Shown: positions 51,190 through 63,629, counted from the first letter of the stretch. The stretch: DNA of 64,000 nucleotides from Effrenium voratum (GCA_963377175.1 CAUJNA010003297.1:1-64000); one strand, 5' to 3'. Numbers and translations: made by a program. Notes: generated by a model from the sequence alone, not told the origin.

Positions 51190-52960
51190 GTAGCAGCCGT
51201 GTGCGCGCAAGGACGATGCTCATTGAAACAAAGAAACCCCGGCTAAATGGAAAAAACAACGTGCAAGTGAGGAAGCTGGCCTCCGCAAAAACAGCTTGCA
51301 AACCCTAGTGCCGGGACTCCCCCCTAAGCACCCGTAGACAGCCGTGTTTCACCGCTTGGGCAGACGCAAAATTCTTGAATGCAGACCGACCCGCACGATG
51401 TGCCCGTCAAGTCACCTGCCTCATGCCGAGATCTTTCTGTTTCACCTCAATTCCCTCAGCTAGGCACGTGCCTGGGCGCATGAGGTGCTGCTGGGCTGCT
51501 CGTGCCTTTGTGGCTCTTCTCTTTGAAGGGTCCTTTCACCATGGAAGCATCCTTGCGTTGAGCTTCTACCTTTCTGACCGACCTTCACGTGTATGGCGAC
51601 GGGCGGCCTTTGAAGTAGTCACGCGTTCTGTCGAAAAGCTGGCGGCTTCTCGTTCTGGGGACACCCGTCGGCCACCCGGACTTCATACCTCTTCCGTGCG
51701 AAGGAGGCGAACGCCTGCCAACAGCAAGGGGAGAATAATCCAGCTGTGGGTCAGCGGCAGGGGCCCGGACAAGGGAGTGGGCGGGGCAGGCGATGTGGCA
51801 TGAACAGGGAATACCTTCATTTCAAGTTATTCTTGACCTCAAAATGGTTCCCTTTTCGTGGGCATCATTTAGGGTCATACCAAGCAATGACTTCGGGAAT
51901 GGAATCCACCCGGTGTATGTCACTCTTTCCCTTGTTTCATCGGCTTTGTTTTTTTTAAACAAGTCCTTGAACGTGCGGGTGAAGCGCTCGGCAAAATGTG
52001 AGCGCCAGAGTTTGGATCCCTTTGTCCTTAAACAAAACAATGAGATCCGGAATGCTTAGACTCCCTTCATCGTATGACCTCCAATCTTGTTGAGTGCCCA
52101 TCTCCATCTGACTTCTGGCCGCCCGCTCAGATGGACCGCGTGCGATTTCCTTTGCCAGTGCATGCTTGGCTTCCAACACGCGGCATTGACTTCCCAATGC
52201 TCAGCTCCGATCAGCAAACAAGCTACAATCTCTACTCAGAGTCATCACTTGCGAGTCGGAAGCAAGCTTGCCAACGAATACATTTCATGTGATGAATATG
52301 GTGCCTTGTTTCCTATGAAAAGGTTGCGTGTTCTCAGCATGATCGCCACAACCTGGTTGCTGCAGTGTTGTGGCTTGTAGCAAACTTGTGGCAACATTTC
52401 GCAAGCCGAAGCACCTTAAACTATGGGCGTTGTCTAGAACAGCATCGAAACAACTGGCGCAGCGTGAATTTGTGCGCGCGCGTGTGTGTGTGTGTGTGTG
52501 TGCGCGTGCTTGTAGCAACGCATGTGTCAACAATCATCGAGTTGTACTTGGGGGTGGCCCTGAGTACTTGCATGTTTTGTTTCTCCATTCTCAGGAGCTT
52601 GAGACTGGGTCGTTTTGACCGTGAAACATGGAGCATCATGTTTGCGTGGTGCGCTGCCCTGAGGGCGGCTCGGCAGATGGGTTGGCAGATCCGAGTAGGA
52701 ACCCGGGATTCCCGCGAGGGACGTAGGGGGAAACGCATTGTAAGCACGAATCTAATCTAGGAGGACCTTGCAAAGTTTTCAGTTTTTGAACCTCCAGCGA
52801 AGGTGCTGAAGGAACTAGTTCTTGCGAATGATTACTGGGTCGCAATGTGCCAATGGTCAGCCGGTTGGGCAGTAAACAATATGTTTGCCGTTGTCAGCTT
52901 GGTATCCAGGAAGCTGCTTGAGTTGCCGAAAAATTCTTTCTCACAAGCCCAGCAGAGTGA
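51190..52960. other. stretch without recognised gene
   Basis: Frames of up to 142 residues show no motifs. A (TG)n run lies at about 52484-52502. The right end probably includes upstream exons or the promoter of the kinase gene. Confidence 0.45.
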
Positions 52961-52989
52961 ATTTGTTGTTTTGCCAGCTTCAGCGAAAA

Positions 52990-55900
52990 CTCAGGCGCAG
53001 CAGCACGACATCGATGGCCTGCAAGTGCGCGAGGAGGCCAAGGTGGGCGAAGGAGGCTTTTCCACCATTTGGTGCCTTGGCATCAGACAAGCTGCAGCGA
53101 CATGTTTTTTCTTCCTCACCTCTGCTGGATGAGGCGGGTTCGCTTGATGGCGGATCGTGGTCCAGCAGACGAAACCCTGCCCGCAGTCATGGCGTTGAAA
53201 AAGACGATTTGCCAGGAGCGGAATCCAGAGCTAGTGGCTCGTGAAGCATGAGGATGCTCTTGATTTGTTGCGGCTTGTGCCATAACTCGCCCTTCTGGAC
53301 CCGAACCATGTTACAGGATGCAAGCTTGACATGAACTGATTCTTATGGTTCGCTCAGTGCTAAACACTAAGGATTTGCTTTCAGGGTTGGCATTCTTTTC
53401 GCCTCCTCGTTCGGAAAAACTCGCCATTTATGCAGATTCGCCTGTGCTTGGAAAGACTAGTGGGGGGGGTGTCTTTTTGTTGGATCGGACGAGGGTTTGG
53501 GGACAGGATGAAGAGCGGCTGGATTTTGCGATCAACGAGGTGGACATTCTAAAGCGCGTAGCCCAGGTGCCTGGTGCGTGCCGAAAACTCCCCGGACTTG
53601 CTGTCTGCCAGGGCTCTGGAGCAGGACGTGAATTTATCGTGCAGTACTTTTCCCACAAGGCGAGCTTTGTTGATGGCAAACTAAGCGTAAGCTCGTCGGA
53701 AAGACTGGAAGGGTGCCAGCTGCCTGCGAGGAAGTCCCCTGCCGCGGAAATGGGCGGACTGGCGCAGAGGCGCTCCATGCCAGTCCTCAGTTGAATGTCG
53801 TTGATGCAGTTCCTTTCAGGGAATGAGGAGTGGGATGGCCAGTGCCGGGTAACATGGAGATGCCTCGCTGCGTTTGCAGGTGCAACTGCTGATGGAATGG
53901 TGTGCTGGCGGCTGCTTGCTGGACCGAGTTCTTCGTGGAGAGAGCGTCGCAATTGCGAGCCTTGGTTGAATGAGCGCAGTGTTAAAATTGTGCAGCCTGC
54001 ATGCCGTTCTCAGAGAAGCAGGTAGGGGGGAGACCTCAGGCGCTGCCCCAATATGCCAGAGGCGCAGCTTCTTCTCTGCACGGCTGAGATTGCTGAATTG
54101 AAAGCACATGGCATGGCTCGAAATGTTGGAAGCTTCAGGATTTGTTGGCCACTTTGTGGAATCTCCCCGATGAGTTTTTAAGCTGTACGTACAACACTTT
54201 CACATGGCTTTCTTTTTCTTTGCAAAGTTGTCCGGTGTTCGTTGCACCCTCTATATAGTCCCTAAAGCCGAAACGAGGTTAACATCAAAGCAAGAGGAGC
54301 GCATGCCGGAGAACACAATGCGTGGCATGACGCTAAAAGCAACACAAGCAGTGAACAACTGGTTTCAAGAGTGAACAAACTGGGCAGCTTGCCTAGCATG
54401 GAATGCACTGTGTTTGCCTGCCGTCCTACCACTTGGTGGAAAGTGGCAGGATTGGGTGCAGTGGTGGCCTGGATAGGGTGCAGCAGCAACAGCGTTTGCC
54501 ACTTGGTGCAGCTGCTTTACATGCATGGGCCCCGTGCTTTGCTATTTCACCTCAGGAATGCTCACAAACTGCGCTCTTGTTGCTTCTGTGGCAAGCTGAT
54601 TCTGCCCCAGGAGGTGGCTTACACCGGGGGGCGGTTGAACGAAGTTACCACCTGTGCGCGGTGTCGGGGCATGTGTGACCATGAGCTGGTCCTTCACTGC
54701 GAGGTTCAGCCGCTGGTTGTCGACACCGCGCCCTTTGGGCAAGCGCGTTGCGCGGGGCAAGCACTTCTGATTGCCTTTGACGTATACGGCCCTCGGCCAT
54801 GCTTGGGCCGGTGCCCTCGTTCTCGCTTTGCCAGCTGTAGCTGGCGCTCTTACAGAGAGGTGGGCAACGCAGCTGTATGCTTCGGGGCTGGGCTGCAGAT
54901 GCAATTAAAGTGCCTGGGCAGCATGCCAAAGAGGCCCATCGTTGGGCTTCTCGCCGCTATCAGTGAACAGTGGTTCATTACAGACTTTGCGTGCACCATT
55001 GCAGGCGTACCACTAATTATTATGCATCGTTCGACAGATGCGAAGGTATTGGCACACATACTTGATCAGACTAGTTGTTGCATCCTCGTCGCGTCCAAGC
55101 ACTTGAAGCAAATAGTTCAACAAGCCAGCATAGCTTGCAAAAAAGTGCCAACAGTGATTTGGATCAACGACTCTGAAGACTCGTACTGCCGGCCCTTCGA
55201 ACATCTTCCTGAAACCGACAGCCTGGTGTGCGAGCGGAGTTGGATCAGTGTTTTGCAGCAGGGCAGCGTGGCACCCTTGCAGCAAGCGCCAGCTCGTGAT
55301 CCGAAGTCATTGATTAAGCTGTTGCCGTCGAGTGGAAGCACAGGCCTGCCAAAGCTTATATCGGTGACCGAGTGCGGTCTTTTCAAGCCGGGCACCGCGT
55401 GCAACCTGCAATCAGCCGTGGATGTTGTCGTTTATGCCACTCGGCTTTGATATTGTCATGGCACTATGAGTTTCCTGAGTTCCTGTGTAGTTTTTGGATG
55501 TTGTTTGGTTTGCTACTGCCAGAGCCCCAGGCCTATGAAGCCATTCGGCAAAGCCACGATGTGTTAATGCAAGGCGGGCAAATAGGTGTTTTTTCTGGAT
55601 CCCTCGATCGCATCCTGGACGATGCGCGGGCTTTGCGGCCAACCGTTTTTGCTGCCCCGCCTACCTTCTGGAATGGGCTTCATGCTGAGTTTGAGGATGA
55701 GGTGGTCCAGGAGCAGGCAGGAGGAAAACCTGAGCCAACTGCTAGGAATGACGTGTTGCAAGCGTGGCTGAATCGGCCACCTTTGGGCAACCGCATAGTC
55801 GCCCTCATCTCCACAGGTGCTGCGCCGCAGCATCACGTCCAACGCTGGCTCACGCGAATCTTTGGAAAGATGGTGCTGGATTGCTACGGCTGTACAGAGA

Positions 55901-58900
55901 CAGGCAGGCTGGCAAGCAATGGATCTGTTTCAAGCTCCGCAGAGCTTCGGCTGCGTGACTTGCCAGACATGGGCTACCTTACGTCTGACCGGCCTCCCCG
56001 GGGCGAGATATTGGCCAGGACCCCGGAAATGACCGGCTATTTCAATCTCGAGGGCCTCAAATCAGACGGGACAATTGCTGCGGATGGGGACTCTGAGGAC
56101 TGGATAGTGCTTGGAGGTGTGCGATACTTTTGCACTGGCGATGTGGGCGAGCTAGTCTCGCCCGCTAACATAAGAGTCATTGATCGCTGCAAGCACCACT
56201 TTAAGCTAGCTCAAGGCATCTATGTGGCACCGGACCCGGTCGAGAGCTGCTTGCTGCAGAGCCCCTTTGTGTCTCAGATCTTCGTTTGGGGCTGCGGCTC
56301 CATGCAGTCGGTGGCAGCGGTGGCGGTGCCCAGTAGCCAGGCCTTCCTCAAGTTGGGCCTGGACCCATCCGACCGCGGCTGGGAGCTCCAGCACCTAGTG
56401 CTGCGGAGTTTCTCGGAGGTCAAAGGCTTGCGGCCCTGGGAGGTGCCGACGAAAGTTCTGCTGGAGAACCGCTTCGACGAGCGGTTTCAGCTGGGCGCTG
56501 GGAAGCTGAGCAGGGCCGCGCTGATCCGGCACTACGCGCCGCGCCTGGCTGGGAAGGAAGGCATCGACTTGGACATTCCTCCCTCAAGGCGCCCAAATGG
56601 CTCCGACATGACCCTTTGTGACGGCTTGCGGCAGATCTTGCAGAGCTTGTGCCAGAAGACGACATTCTTGCCTGGTGATTCTGTGGCGGCTTTGGGGCTG
56701 GATTCTTTGGGTGTGGCGCGCTTGTCTGCCAGAATCTCACGTCATTTCGGGACAGAAGTGCCTCCTGGAATGTTATTCTCCATAGATACCTTGGCAGATT
56801 TGGAGCGCGTAGCTTTGTGCGGACCTCAAACTGTGCGGAACGTTTTAGCCAAGAGGGCTGTTGTGAACTGGAGCGCTGATGCGGACGCGGCCTTTCAGGC
56901 CCTGCTTGCCAGCTTGAGGCCGGCCGCAGGCCCCAAAGGGGCACTTCAGGCCGTGTTGCTGACCGGAGCGACCGGGTTCTTGGGAGCCTTCGTGGCCGCA
57001 AGGCTCGCCGGCCAGGCCCGGCCTGTGATTTGCCTGGTCCGAGCTGCTGACCAAGCAACGGCTGAGAGGAGGCTCTTGAAGAGCCTGCGGTTCTACCAAG
57101 TCGCGGCGGACGTGGCTTCCATCCAAGTGCTTCCGACTGCGGGCCTCGAGCTGCACGACTTGGGCCTGTCAAAGGAGGCAGCGGACATGGTTTCAACCAG
57201 CACTTCTGTGATAGTTCATTGTGCCGCACAGGTGTCAGGCGTTTGCACATATTCGGCCTTGCATTCCCCAAATGTGCTTGGGACGCAGCAGGTGGTTGCC
57301 CTGGCCTTGCGGTCCCATGCAAGGCTGGTGCACGTCTCAACTCTGGGATTCTTGCCTGATGGGCATGCCGAAGTGCGCGAAGTTTCTCCGGATCATCTGC
57401 TGCATCGGTCAGGCTATGCGCAGTCAAAGTGGGTGGCTGAGCAGCTTGTGTGGAAAGCCGTCCGGCACGGTCTGGATGCAGTGGTGCTGAGACCCGGCAC
57501 GGTGTGGGGTGACGCAGGCACCGGCGCCAGCAATCCGAAGGATGCTCTTGGCCTGTTGGCTCTTGGCTTGACGCGCCTGGGCTGCATCAGCCTGGACGCG
57601 CGCAGCCCGCTCCCGCCCGGCTTTAACCTCGTCCATGTGAATTACGTTGCCGACGCCATCGTGGCAACACTGGAGGCAAATGTGCCAGCAAATTTCAACC
57701 CAATTCACTTATGTGCATTATCCTGCATTCCAATGACGATGGTTTGCCAGTGGATCCAGTCGGCTGGCTATTCCCTGGAAGAAATGTCAACCAATCGCTT
57801 CTGTGGACGCGTTCTCCAGGTGGATGAAGAGCATCCTCTCTTCACCCTGCGTTCACAACTTGGCCAACCTCGGTCAGGCATGCAGCAGTCGCTTCCTGTG
57901 GTGCGGTGTGGGCATGAATCAATTCTGAACATCAAGTCTCCACGAAAAGTCTCGCAAGAAGGCTTTCTCAGGGGCCTTAGCTTTCTCAGTTCCCTAATGG
58001 GATGAGTGGCGAGGTCCGCAGTTATCGGGCTGCCACAGCCTTCGGCCAGTTGCGACAGTCGAAAGAAGCGAGCTCCGGAGGGGGACGGAGAACTGTGCTG
58101 TACAAGTGTCGGCCAAATGCAGGCTGAAGCGATCCCAGTGCTACGAGAGTCTGCAATGGGCCTCGCTTTCCTACATGGCATGGGCATTGCTTGGCACCCA
58201 GCAGGCTAGAACTGTGTGTTGTGGATCAGGTTCGACAGAGAATTAATGTCGAATCAACATACACAGTTCAGTTTGCCTTGCAACGGAAGCCTTGATTTTG
58301 TATTTCTTGCCTTCGTGAAGCAAACCTGTCAGTTGCGCGCTTTCCAAATTTGGCCACCTTGAGCAAAAAAGCACAGCCCAGCTAGGTGCACTATGATCTG
58401 AAGCCGGAGGCTGGACCATGGCTTTTGCCCCCGACCCCGCAGATGTGCTCCTCGCCCGCCAGAATGTGCTGTTCAGCAGCGGCCGCCTTCGGCTGTGCGA
58501 CTTTGGCTCTGCGAGCTCGCGCCAGCGCCTGTCCCAGTGAGCCCCGTGTCTGCCGTCACGGCGCCATGGGGGCCGTGGGGCCGTGGGGCGGAACCGGCCG
58601 TCCGACTTGGAGGTGGCCGGAGTTCGGCGCAGACTCTTCACGCCACGTGGTGCGGGAGGTGAGAGGGTGAGAGGGGCCGCCCAATTCGGCCGGGCTGCGG
58701 GCCTTGGGAGGTGGACCTCTTCTTCACCCAGAGGACCACGCCCATGTTCCGGCCGCCGGAGCTGGCAGCCTGGGGCTCAGGGGAGGGAAAGCCATGGGCC
58801 AATGACCTTCCGACTCAGATGCCCGCCCTTTCATGTGATGCGCGCACTTTGGCTTGCTCAGCTTAATGCCTATCTTGGAAACTGATACAAGATAGGAGCC

Positions 58901-59639
58901 TGGACAGGATTCAAATCATTCCTCAGTCCTTATGCGGTGTCCTGCGACGGCTTGCGGATTCGGGATCCATATTCAACAAATCCAGCTTGAGGCCGCCTGT
59001 TCTTCCTGTTGCCCAAGCCACCAAGGATCCGGACCTGGTCCGGCTGCCCATCGGCTGCCCTGCAGATCTTTTTATGCTGGGGCTGTGCCTTTATCAGGCG
59101 TGCGCTGTTGGCATTGGGCTTTGAACATTGCCTGGACGCAAGCCTTTCGCGCTCCCCAACTTGCACTGGCGCTTGTTGCCAGATGCTCTTCGCCGTGCAC
59201 GCGTTTCCGATGGAGGGCCGTTTGGCTAACATTCACGTCAGGCCGGAAGTGTGCGTGCATCCTGAGTTGAGCAGCAGCCCGAAACCAAGGTACTCCCTGC
59301 CTGAAGGTGCTCAGGAGTGCTACTCCCAAGCCCTTTTGTCAACTCTGACGGCGCCTGGTGCCCAGAGCAGAGTGGCAGCCATTATCTTGGCAAACAAGAT
59401 GTGAGATAAATGACAAATCCCAGACAATCAGGGCTGGCCAGGCGAGAATGACTTCTTTTGCATCCAGGAACGGCTTTGGGGCATCCCCACAGCTCCAGCT
59501 GAGGCTCATGAGCCGAGACCCAAGGGCGCGGCCGACTGCCAAGGCGCAACACCTGGCCCGCTTTTTTTTGGGAAGACGTGCTCCCCTTGCCCTTTCAGCG
59601 GTCCAAGCCGTGCAAGGAGCTCGCAATGTGCGGCACTGA
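52990..59639 (+). CDS. NAK/GAK-like protein kinase, many small exons, interrupted by a nested gene
   Basis: Exons found from conserved kinase motifs: DIDGLQVREEAKVGEGGFST (P-loop, 53013-53072); VMALKKTICQE (ATP-binding Lys, about 53193); EVDILKRVA (helix C, about 53537); LNVVDAV (53791); VQLLMEWCAGGCLLDRVL (hinge, from 53880); 58123-58188 (helix E, VLRESAMGLAFLHGMGI); 58386-58409 (VHYDLKPE); from 58463 (NVLFSSGRLRLCDFGSAS); from 58711 (TTPMFRPPELA); about 59066 (LFMLGLCLYQAC); about 59210 (RYSLPEGAQE...). Wording such as LCDFGSAS and TTPMxRxPE points to the NAK family (AAK1/GAK), kinases of clathrin adaptors. HRD reads HYD. A putative last exon (AVQAVQGARNV) ends at 59639. Start and some junctions are unresolved. 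Several introns are GC-AG. Confidence 0.75.
54205..54226 (+). promoter_or_regulatory. polypyrimidine tract and AG, candidate trans-splice acceptor for the nested gene
   Basis: ggctttctttttctttgcaaag is the strongest acceptor-like tract between the kinase hinge exon and the nested gene. In dinoflagellates such a site receives the spliced leader, which would give the nested gene its own mRNA 5' end. Confidence 0.4.
54398..58005 (+). CDS. carboxylic acid reductase-like protein (A-PCP-thioester reductase)
   Basis: Three domains. Adenylation: YREVG (about 54856), SSGSTGLPK (about 55332), then after a 101-bp GT-AG intron (55430-55530) AYEAIRQSHDVLMQGGQIGVF, PTVFAAPPTFWN, DCYGCTETG, YFCTGDVGELV and FKLAQGIYV. 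Carrier: LGLDSLG, with the phosphopantetheine Ser at 56704-56706. Reductase: LLTGATGFLG (about 56958) and Y-A-Q-S-K (catalytic Tyr 57415-57417, Lys 57427-57429). Such enzymes activate a carboxylic acid with ATP, hold it as a thioester and reduce it to aldehyde with NADPH. The wording DLPDMGYLTSDRPPRGEI is closest to bacterial CARs as remembered. The first 150 codons look unrelated and may contain another intron, so the start is uncertain. It lies wholly within a kinase intron. Confidence 0.75.
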
Positions 59640-60285
59640 GTCGGGAGGTTAGGCCGACATCTCAAGGAATGCAGACTTGGAGGGCGTCCAGGTATGTTGA
59701 GCGAATCATTTCCAGACCCAGTGGCTCTCATTTGCAAGGGTGCAGCGTAGCCAGGAAGCGAATGCACTGCTTCTTCATCGTTTTTTCGCAGCGCCAGCTG
59801 TTGTTGAAACACGTTCACGGACATGCGTGCACACACACACACACATACTTGACTCATCAAGTGTATGTTTATATTAGGCTTCATTTGCACAATGACTGCA
59901 AGACGGTGAACACAAATGAAATCAGACCCCCACATGGTAGCTCGCAGCCTGTGCCAGCACTGATGTCTGTTGACGTGCCTGGGCGGCATGACAGTTGAGC
60001 ACGCTTGTCAGGCACTGTGAGGCAGGGGTTTAATCTGAGCTGAGGTCGCATCCACGGAACAGTGCATCGAATTCACGCGCTTGTGTCAGACGCTTGGACT
60101 ACAGCTGAGCACTTCTCTTAGTGCAGGCTTCATCACTATATCAAACGGCCTCCACGCTTGTGGGCTGGGTGCACTTGCATCATTTGCTGTGTGCGTTTTG
60201 GGGGGCGCCTGCCACCTCTGCCCCTGTGCCTGAGAGTAGATCTTTGCAATTCCATGTGGCGAAGCCCTCGATTCTTGTTCTGAGC
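59640..60285. other. intergenic stretch
   Basis: No conserved motif. A short (CA)n run lies at about 59829-59843. Probably the kinase 3' end and the flank of the next gene. Confidence 0.4.
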
Positions 60286-61364
60286 GGAGGAAGGAGAACG
60301 AGCTGCAACTCTGCGCCTCTCTGGCGGAGCTGGATGCCGCCGGTTTGGAGCTGCTGCGCGCGGGCAAGGCAGGGGTTGTGGGGAGGGGCGAGGGCTGTAC
60401 GGCACATTTGGATGCATTGGCATGATAAGGATTCTTGCATGTTAGATGGAGAGGCAAGGCATTTGAATCGTGAGATATTTCGAGCCGACTCAAGCACTTC
60501 AGGCCAAAGAGCTTTCACACCGCCTGTTCCTGCATGCAGTGCCTTGCCTGAGAGCTGGTCTCTATTGGACATGTGCGCTTCGAAGGGAACATGTATATGA
60601 ATATACAGTATCTATATATAGTATTATTATGTATAACATCTTTATCCCCAGTTCGCAATTTGTGCTTCAAAGCTCCTCAAACTGGGGCACCCTTTGCAGC
60701 TTCTCAGCCAGTTGCCCTTCATTTTGTTGGCAGATTGCAGGAATTGAGGGTCGCTCGAGGCATAATCCGAGGCAGCAGCTTCTTTGCCGCTTGCGATCTG
60801 GCGAATTGCGTCCTGCGATCTCGCCCCAGGTCGAACAACACTATCCCACACCCTCCGAGCCCTTGCGATCTGCCGGGCAGAGCACGCTGCAGAGGACAGG
60901 GGTAGAACGGGTGCGAAACCTCAAGAGAGCCAAAGCGTCCTTGCCGTTTTGGCTCTCCTGGCATTTAGCGGTTTGTGCAGACTCGCGCGCGCTGTTCGCA
61001 AGGAAGATCGAGAAGGAAATTGCACGGAGAGTGGAGGACGAGACGCACGAGCTGAACAAGCAGCAGCCTGGCCGCCAGCTTTCTCACTCTTTTGGGACAA
61101 TCCCAGCCAGGGCAATCCCAGCGAGGAATGCTCTGGACTCTAGGGAATAAGGGCATGGCTGGCACCAGGCATTTGCGCAGATTCGTTTCGAGGATTCGCG
61201 CGGAAGCAGTCCAGCGCCGGCGCCTCTTCGCCGAGCTCAAGGCGCAGCGGGACCCGCGCGCCGCCAGCACCGGCGCCGTGCGGCCCCGTGCTGCCGCGAG
61301 GTGCCATGGCTGTGGACGATCGCTTCCGGTGAAGGGAGCGACATTTGACGCACGCACCAAATGA
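60286..61364 (+). CDS. unidentified charged, helical protein (several exons)
   Basis: Three plus-strand pieces look coding: ERRKENELQLCASLAELDAA (about 60290-60370), ALFARKIEKEIARRVEDETH (about 60988-61075), and RRFVSRIRAEAVQRRRLFAE with LKAQRDPRAAS (about 61180-61290), ending in CHGCGRSLPVKG to a stop at 61364. The last two are preceded by gtgcag and gcgcag acceptor-like sites. Strongly charged helices; family not recognised. Exon joins are guesses. Confidence 0.4.
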
Positions 61365-62423
61365 AGCATGAGGAACTGGGGGCTGCTCACCATTCAAGTG
61401 GCAGTGACTATTGGCAGCTGCTCATGCTGGGAATTGGGGTTAGAGAAGACCCCGTGGCTGACATGATTTCAATTGTGGCTTGACTCTGGTCCAGGTGTCT
61501 TGGAACACACCCGCCACGGACTTGAAGGAACAGGTCCAAGCCAGTTTGAGCACTGCCAGGTTTCGTGTGGCGCCAGATGCGCAGCCTCCCCACTTGACGC
61601 AAGGAGCGGCATTGCGCCGCTTGGTCCCAAATTCAAGTCAAGAATAACTTGGCAGGCAACTGATGCCGGGCAACTCTTACACAGATGCGTAGATTTGACA
61701 TGGATACCTTTTCTAAACATGTTTATGCCGAGGTGTCGATAGCGCTTCCGATCTCAGAGCATGCCACTTGGCCTGAAATGATGCGCAGCGTTTTGCTTTT
61801 TTTTGGCAAACAAGGCCTCGAAGAGGCCTTGCTTGAGATTTTGTGTGTCTCACGAGTTTTGGGCAGCGGGTGGAACACCCGTTGCCCTGTCCGGGCTGTT
61901 TGCCACAGCGCCAGCTTTCGGTTCGCGAGTGTCCTTCGGGCGGTCGGTTAAACACCGGCAAGTGAGGTCGTTGAGCTGTGCCACTGCCCAAGGTGGTTGG
62001 CAGAGTGGAGTCTTCGCGCTTGTTTTGGCACTCACGAAGGGAGGCAAAAAGGAGATGACAGAGCACATGTCTGGCAAGCAACCCGTACACAATCAAATTC
62101 AAAAGTGTGAGCTTGCAATTGCTGGTAACTGGAACAACAATAGCAAAGCCTGCAAGAGCGCAAAGAGCATCCAATAGCCAAGAAAGAACTCTGTGGAAAC
62201 AGACGACCTGACATGTGTGTGAATTTTCTCAGGACGGGCCTAGTGCAGATGAGTGCAGCGGCTTGAAAGCGTCAGAGCCGCTGGACCAAACACAAGTGCG
62301 CACCGCTAGCATCATGCGGCTGATCTGTCAAGTTCTTGTCAATGCGTCCTGTGAAGTGCAAGTAGTGAATAGTGTGCCACGCAGCACGTTTTGGGTCGAG
62401 TGTGCACATTTCAGCCCATCACC
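61365..62423. other. stretch without recognised gene
   Basis: Open frames of 80-150 residues on both strands without motifs. Likely intergenic or intronic DNA between the charged gene and eIF1. Confidence 0.45.
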
Positions 62424-63366
62424 ATGGACGGCTTGATTTTGGAGGGCAAGGACGATGGCAAGAGCAACAAGGCTTGGGCCACGTGCCAGCTGTAGCGGTG
62501 CATGTTGGCAGCTGACGCAACGAAGCATTGCGCACTTGGCCCGTTGTCACCGCTTCCCTTGCGGCTGGCTGCAGGTGCACGTCCGAATGCAGCAGCGAAA
62601 CGGCCGCAAGTCCTGGACTACCGTGGCTGGCTTTCCTGAGCAGGCGTGTGCGCCAGCGGTGGGCAATCCGAAGAACTCTTTGCGCCAGCCGACCTTTGCA
62701 GTTGGTTCCACAAATTTCTACTTAGTGGCTGTCCAGGGCCAGCCAGGAGCCCCTTTCCCATGTTGGCAATCATTTAGAGCTGATCTTTTTGATTGCCATC
62801 ACGAGTCCGAACTCCAGCAAGAGCCCATGTCAGGTGAGACTTCCAAAATCTGGCTGCTTGGCTTGCGGTTTGGCCCTTTCAGAAATGCCCCCGAGACCCA
62901 TGGAGTGAGGCCGAAATCCGTTTGATGTCCAGTTGGAAGCCGGTGTCTTTGGTCAATTCGACGCCATGCCTTCGACTTTCAGCTCAGGCAAGGTCCTGCA
63001 GGTGGACTTCGAGAAGATCTTGCGGACGCTGAAGAAGTAGCTTGGCAGCAGTGCAGGCCACTTGGCCATCAAGAGCAGCCTTTTGGCGTAAGGACCTTCA
63101 AGACCAACGGGGTGTTGATCAAGGACCCGGACCACGGCAGTGTCATGCAGCTACAGGGCGACATTCGCAAGGAGGCCAGGCAAGTTGAAATTAGTCGAGT
63201 GGCTCGCTGAGCCCTTGCATGCACATGCCAGCTCTTTTCTGCCGGCTCCAGGTGGCAGAGTTCTTGATTGAAGTGACCGCCATCATCACAAAAGACCAGG
63301 TGGGTGATTGAATGAGCAAGACCCCTCCAATTTTCAAGATTCCAGGTGATGATCCACGGCTCCTGA
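62424..63366 (+). CDS. translation initiation factor eIF1 (SUI1), multi-exon
   Basis: eIF1 binds the 40S subunit and enforces start-codon choice. Exons with their peptides: 62575-62643 (VHVRMQQRNGRKSWTTVAG...), 63002-63036 (VDFEKILRTLKK), 63093-63174 (TFKTNGVLIKDPDHGS, VMQLQGDIRKE), 63252-63299 (VAEFLIEVTAIITKDQ), 63346-63366 (VMIHGS, stop). Joined, they keep the spacing of yeast and human eIF1 without gaps from the QQRNGRK block to the terminal IHG-type end. Introns 62644-63001 and 63175-63251 begin with GC; 63037-63092 and 63300-63345 begin with GT; all end in AG. A possible first exon starts at ATG 62424 (MDGLILEGKDDGKSNK), less sure. Confidence 0.8.
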
Positions 63367-63589
63367 GCAATTCGCGTTGTGCAGCAGTAAGTCACAGCTC
63401 CTTGTGCACGCGCAGTGGCTGGAACGCCTCAGCAAACCGCGAAAAGGCACAGCTTGTTGGGTGACATGTCGTTCCACCGGGCAAAATGACTTGTAGGATT
63501 TTCCTTTCCATTGGGAGCTCATGACGTCGAAAGCTTTCTGAAGAGAGTGGGTTGGCCAGGAGCTTAATTCTTTTCGATCCCGCAGGATT

Positions 63590-63610
63590 TTGCACCGGCT
63601 TTCCAGCAGT
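63590..63610 (+). promoter_or_regulatory. candidate trans-splice acceptor of psaC
   Basis: ttttgcaccggctttccagcag, pyrimidine-rich and ending in AG, lies 20 bp before the psaC start codon; a suitable spliced-leader acceptor. Inference from position. Confidence 0.4.
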
Positions 63611-63629
63611 AGAGCGTGCCCTTCCAGCC

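Noticed and set aside
55434..55470. Frameshift in the CAR-like gene (MPLGFDIVMAL in a third frame)
   Set aside because: A GT-AG intron at 55430-55530 joins the two frames exactly and restores the expected adenylation-domain sequence, so no mutation is needed.
56420..57427. 335-residue minus-strand ORF
   Set aside because: Antisense to the carrier and reductase domains of the CAR-like gene; no motif.
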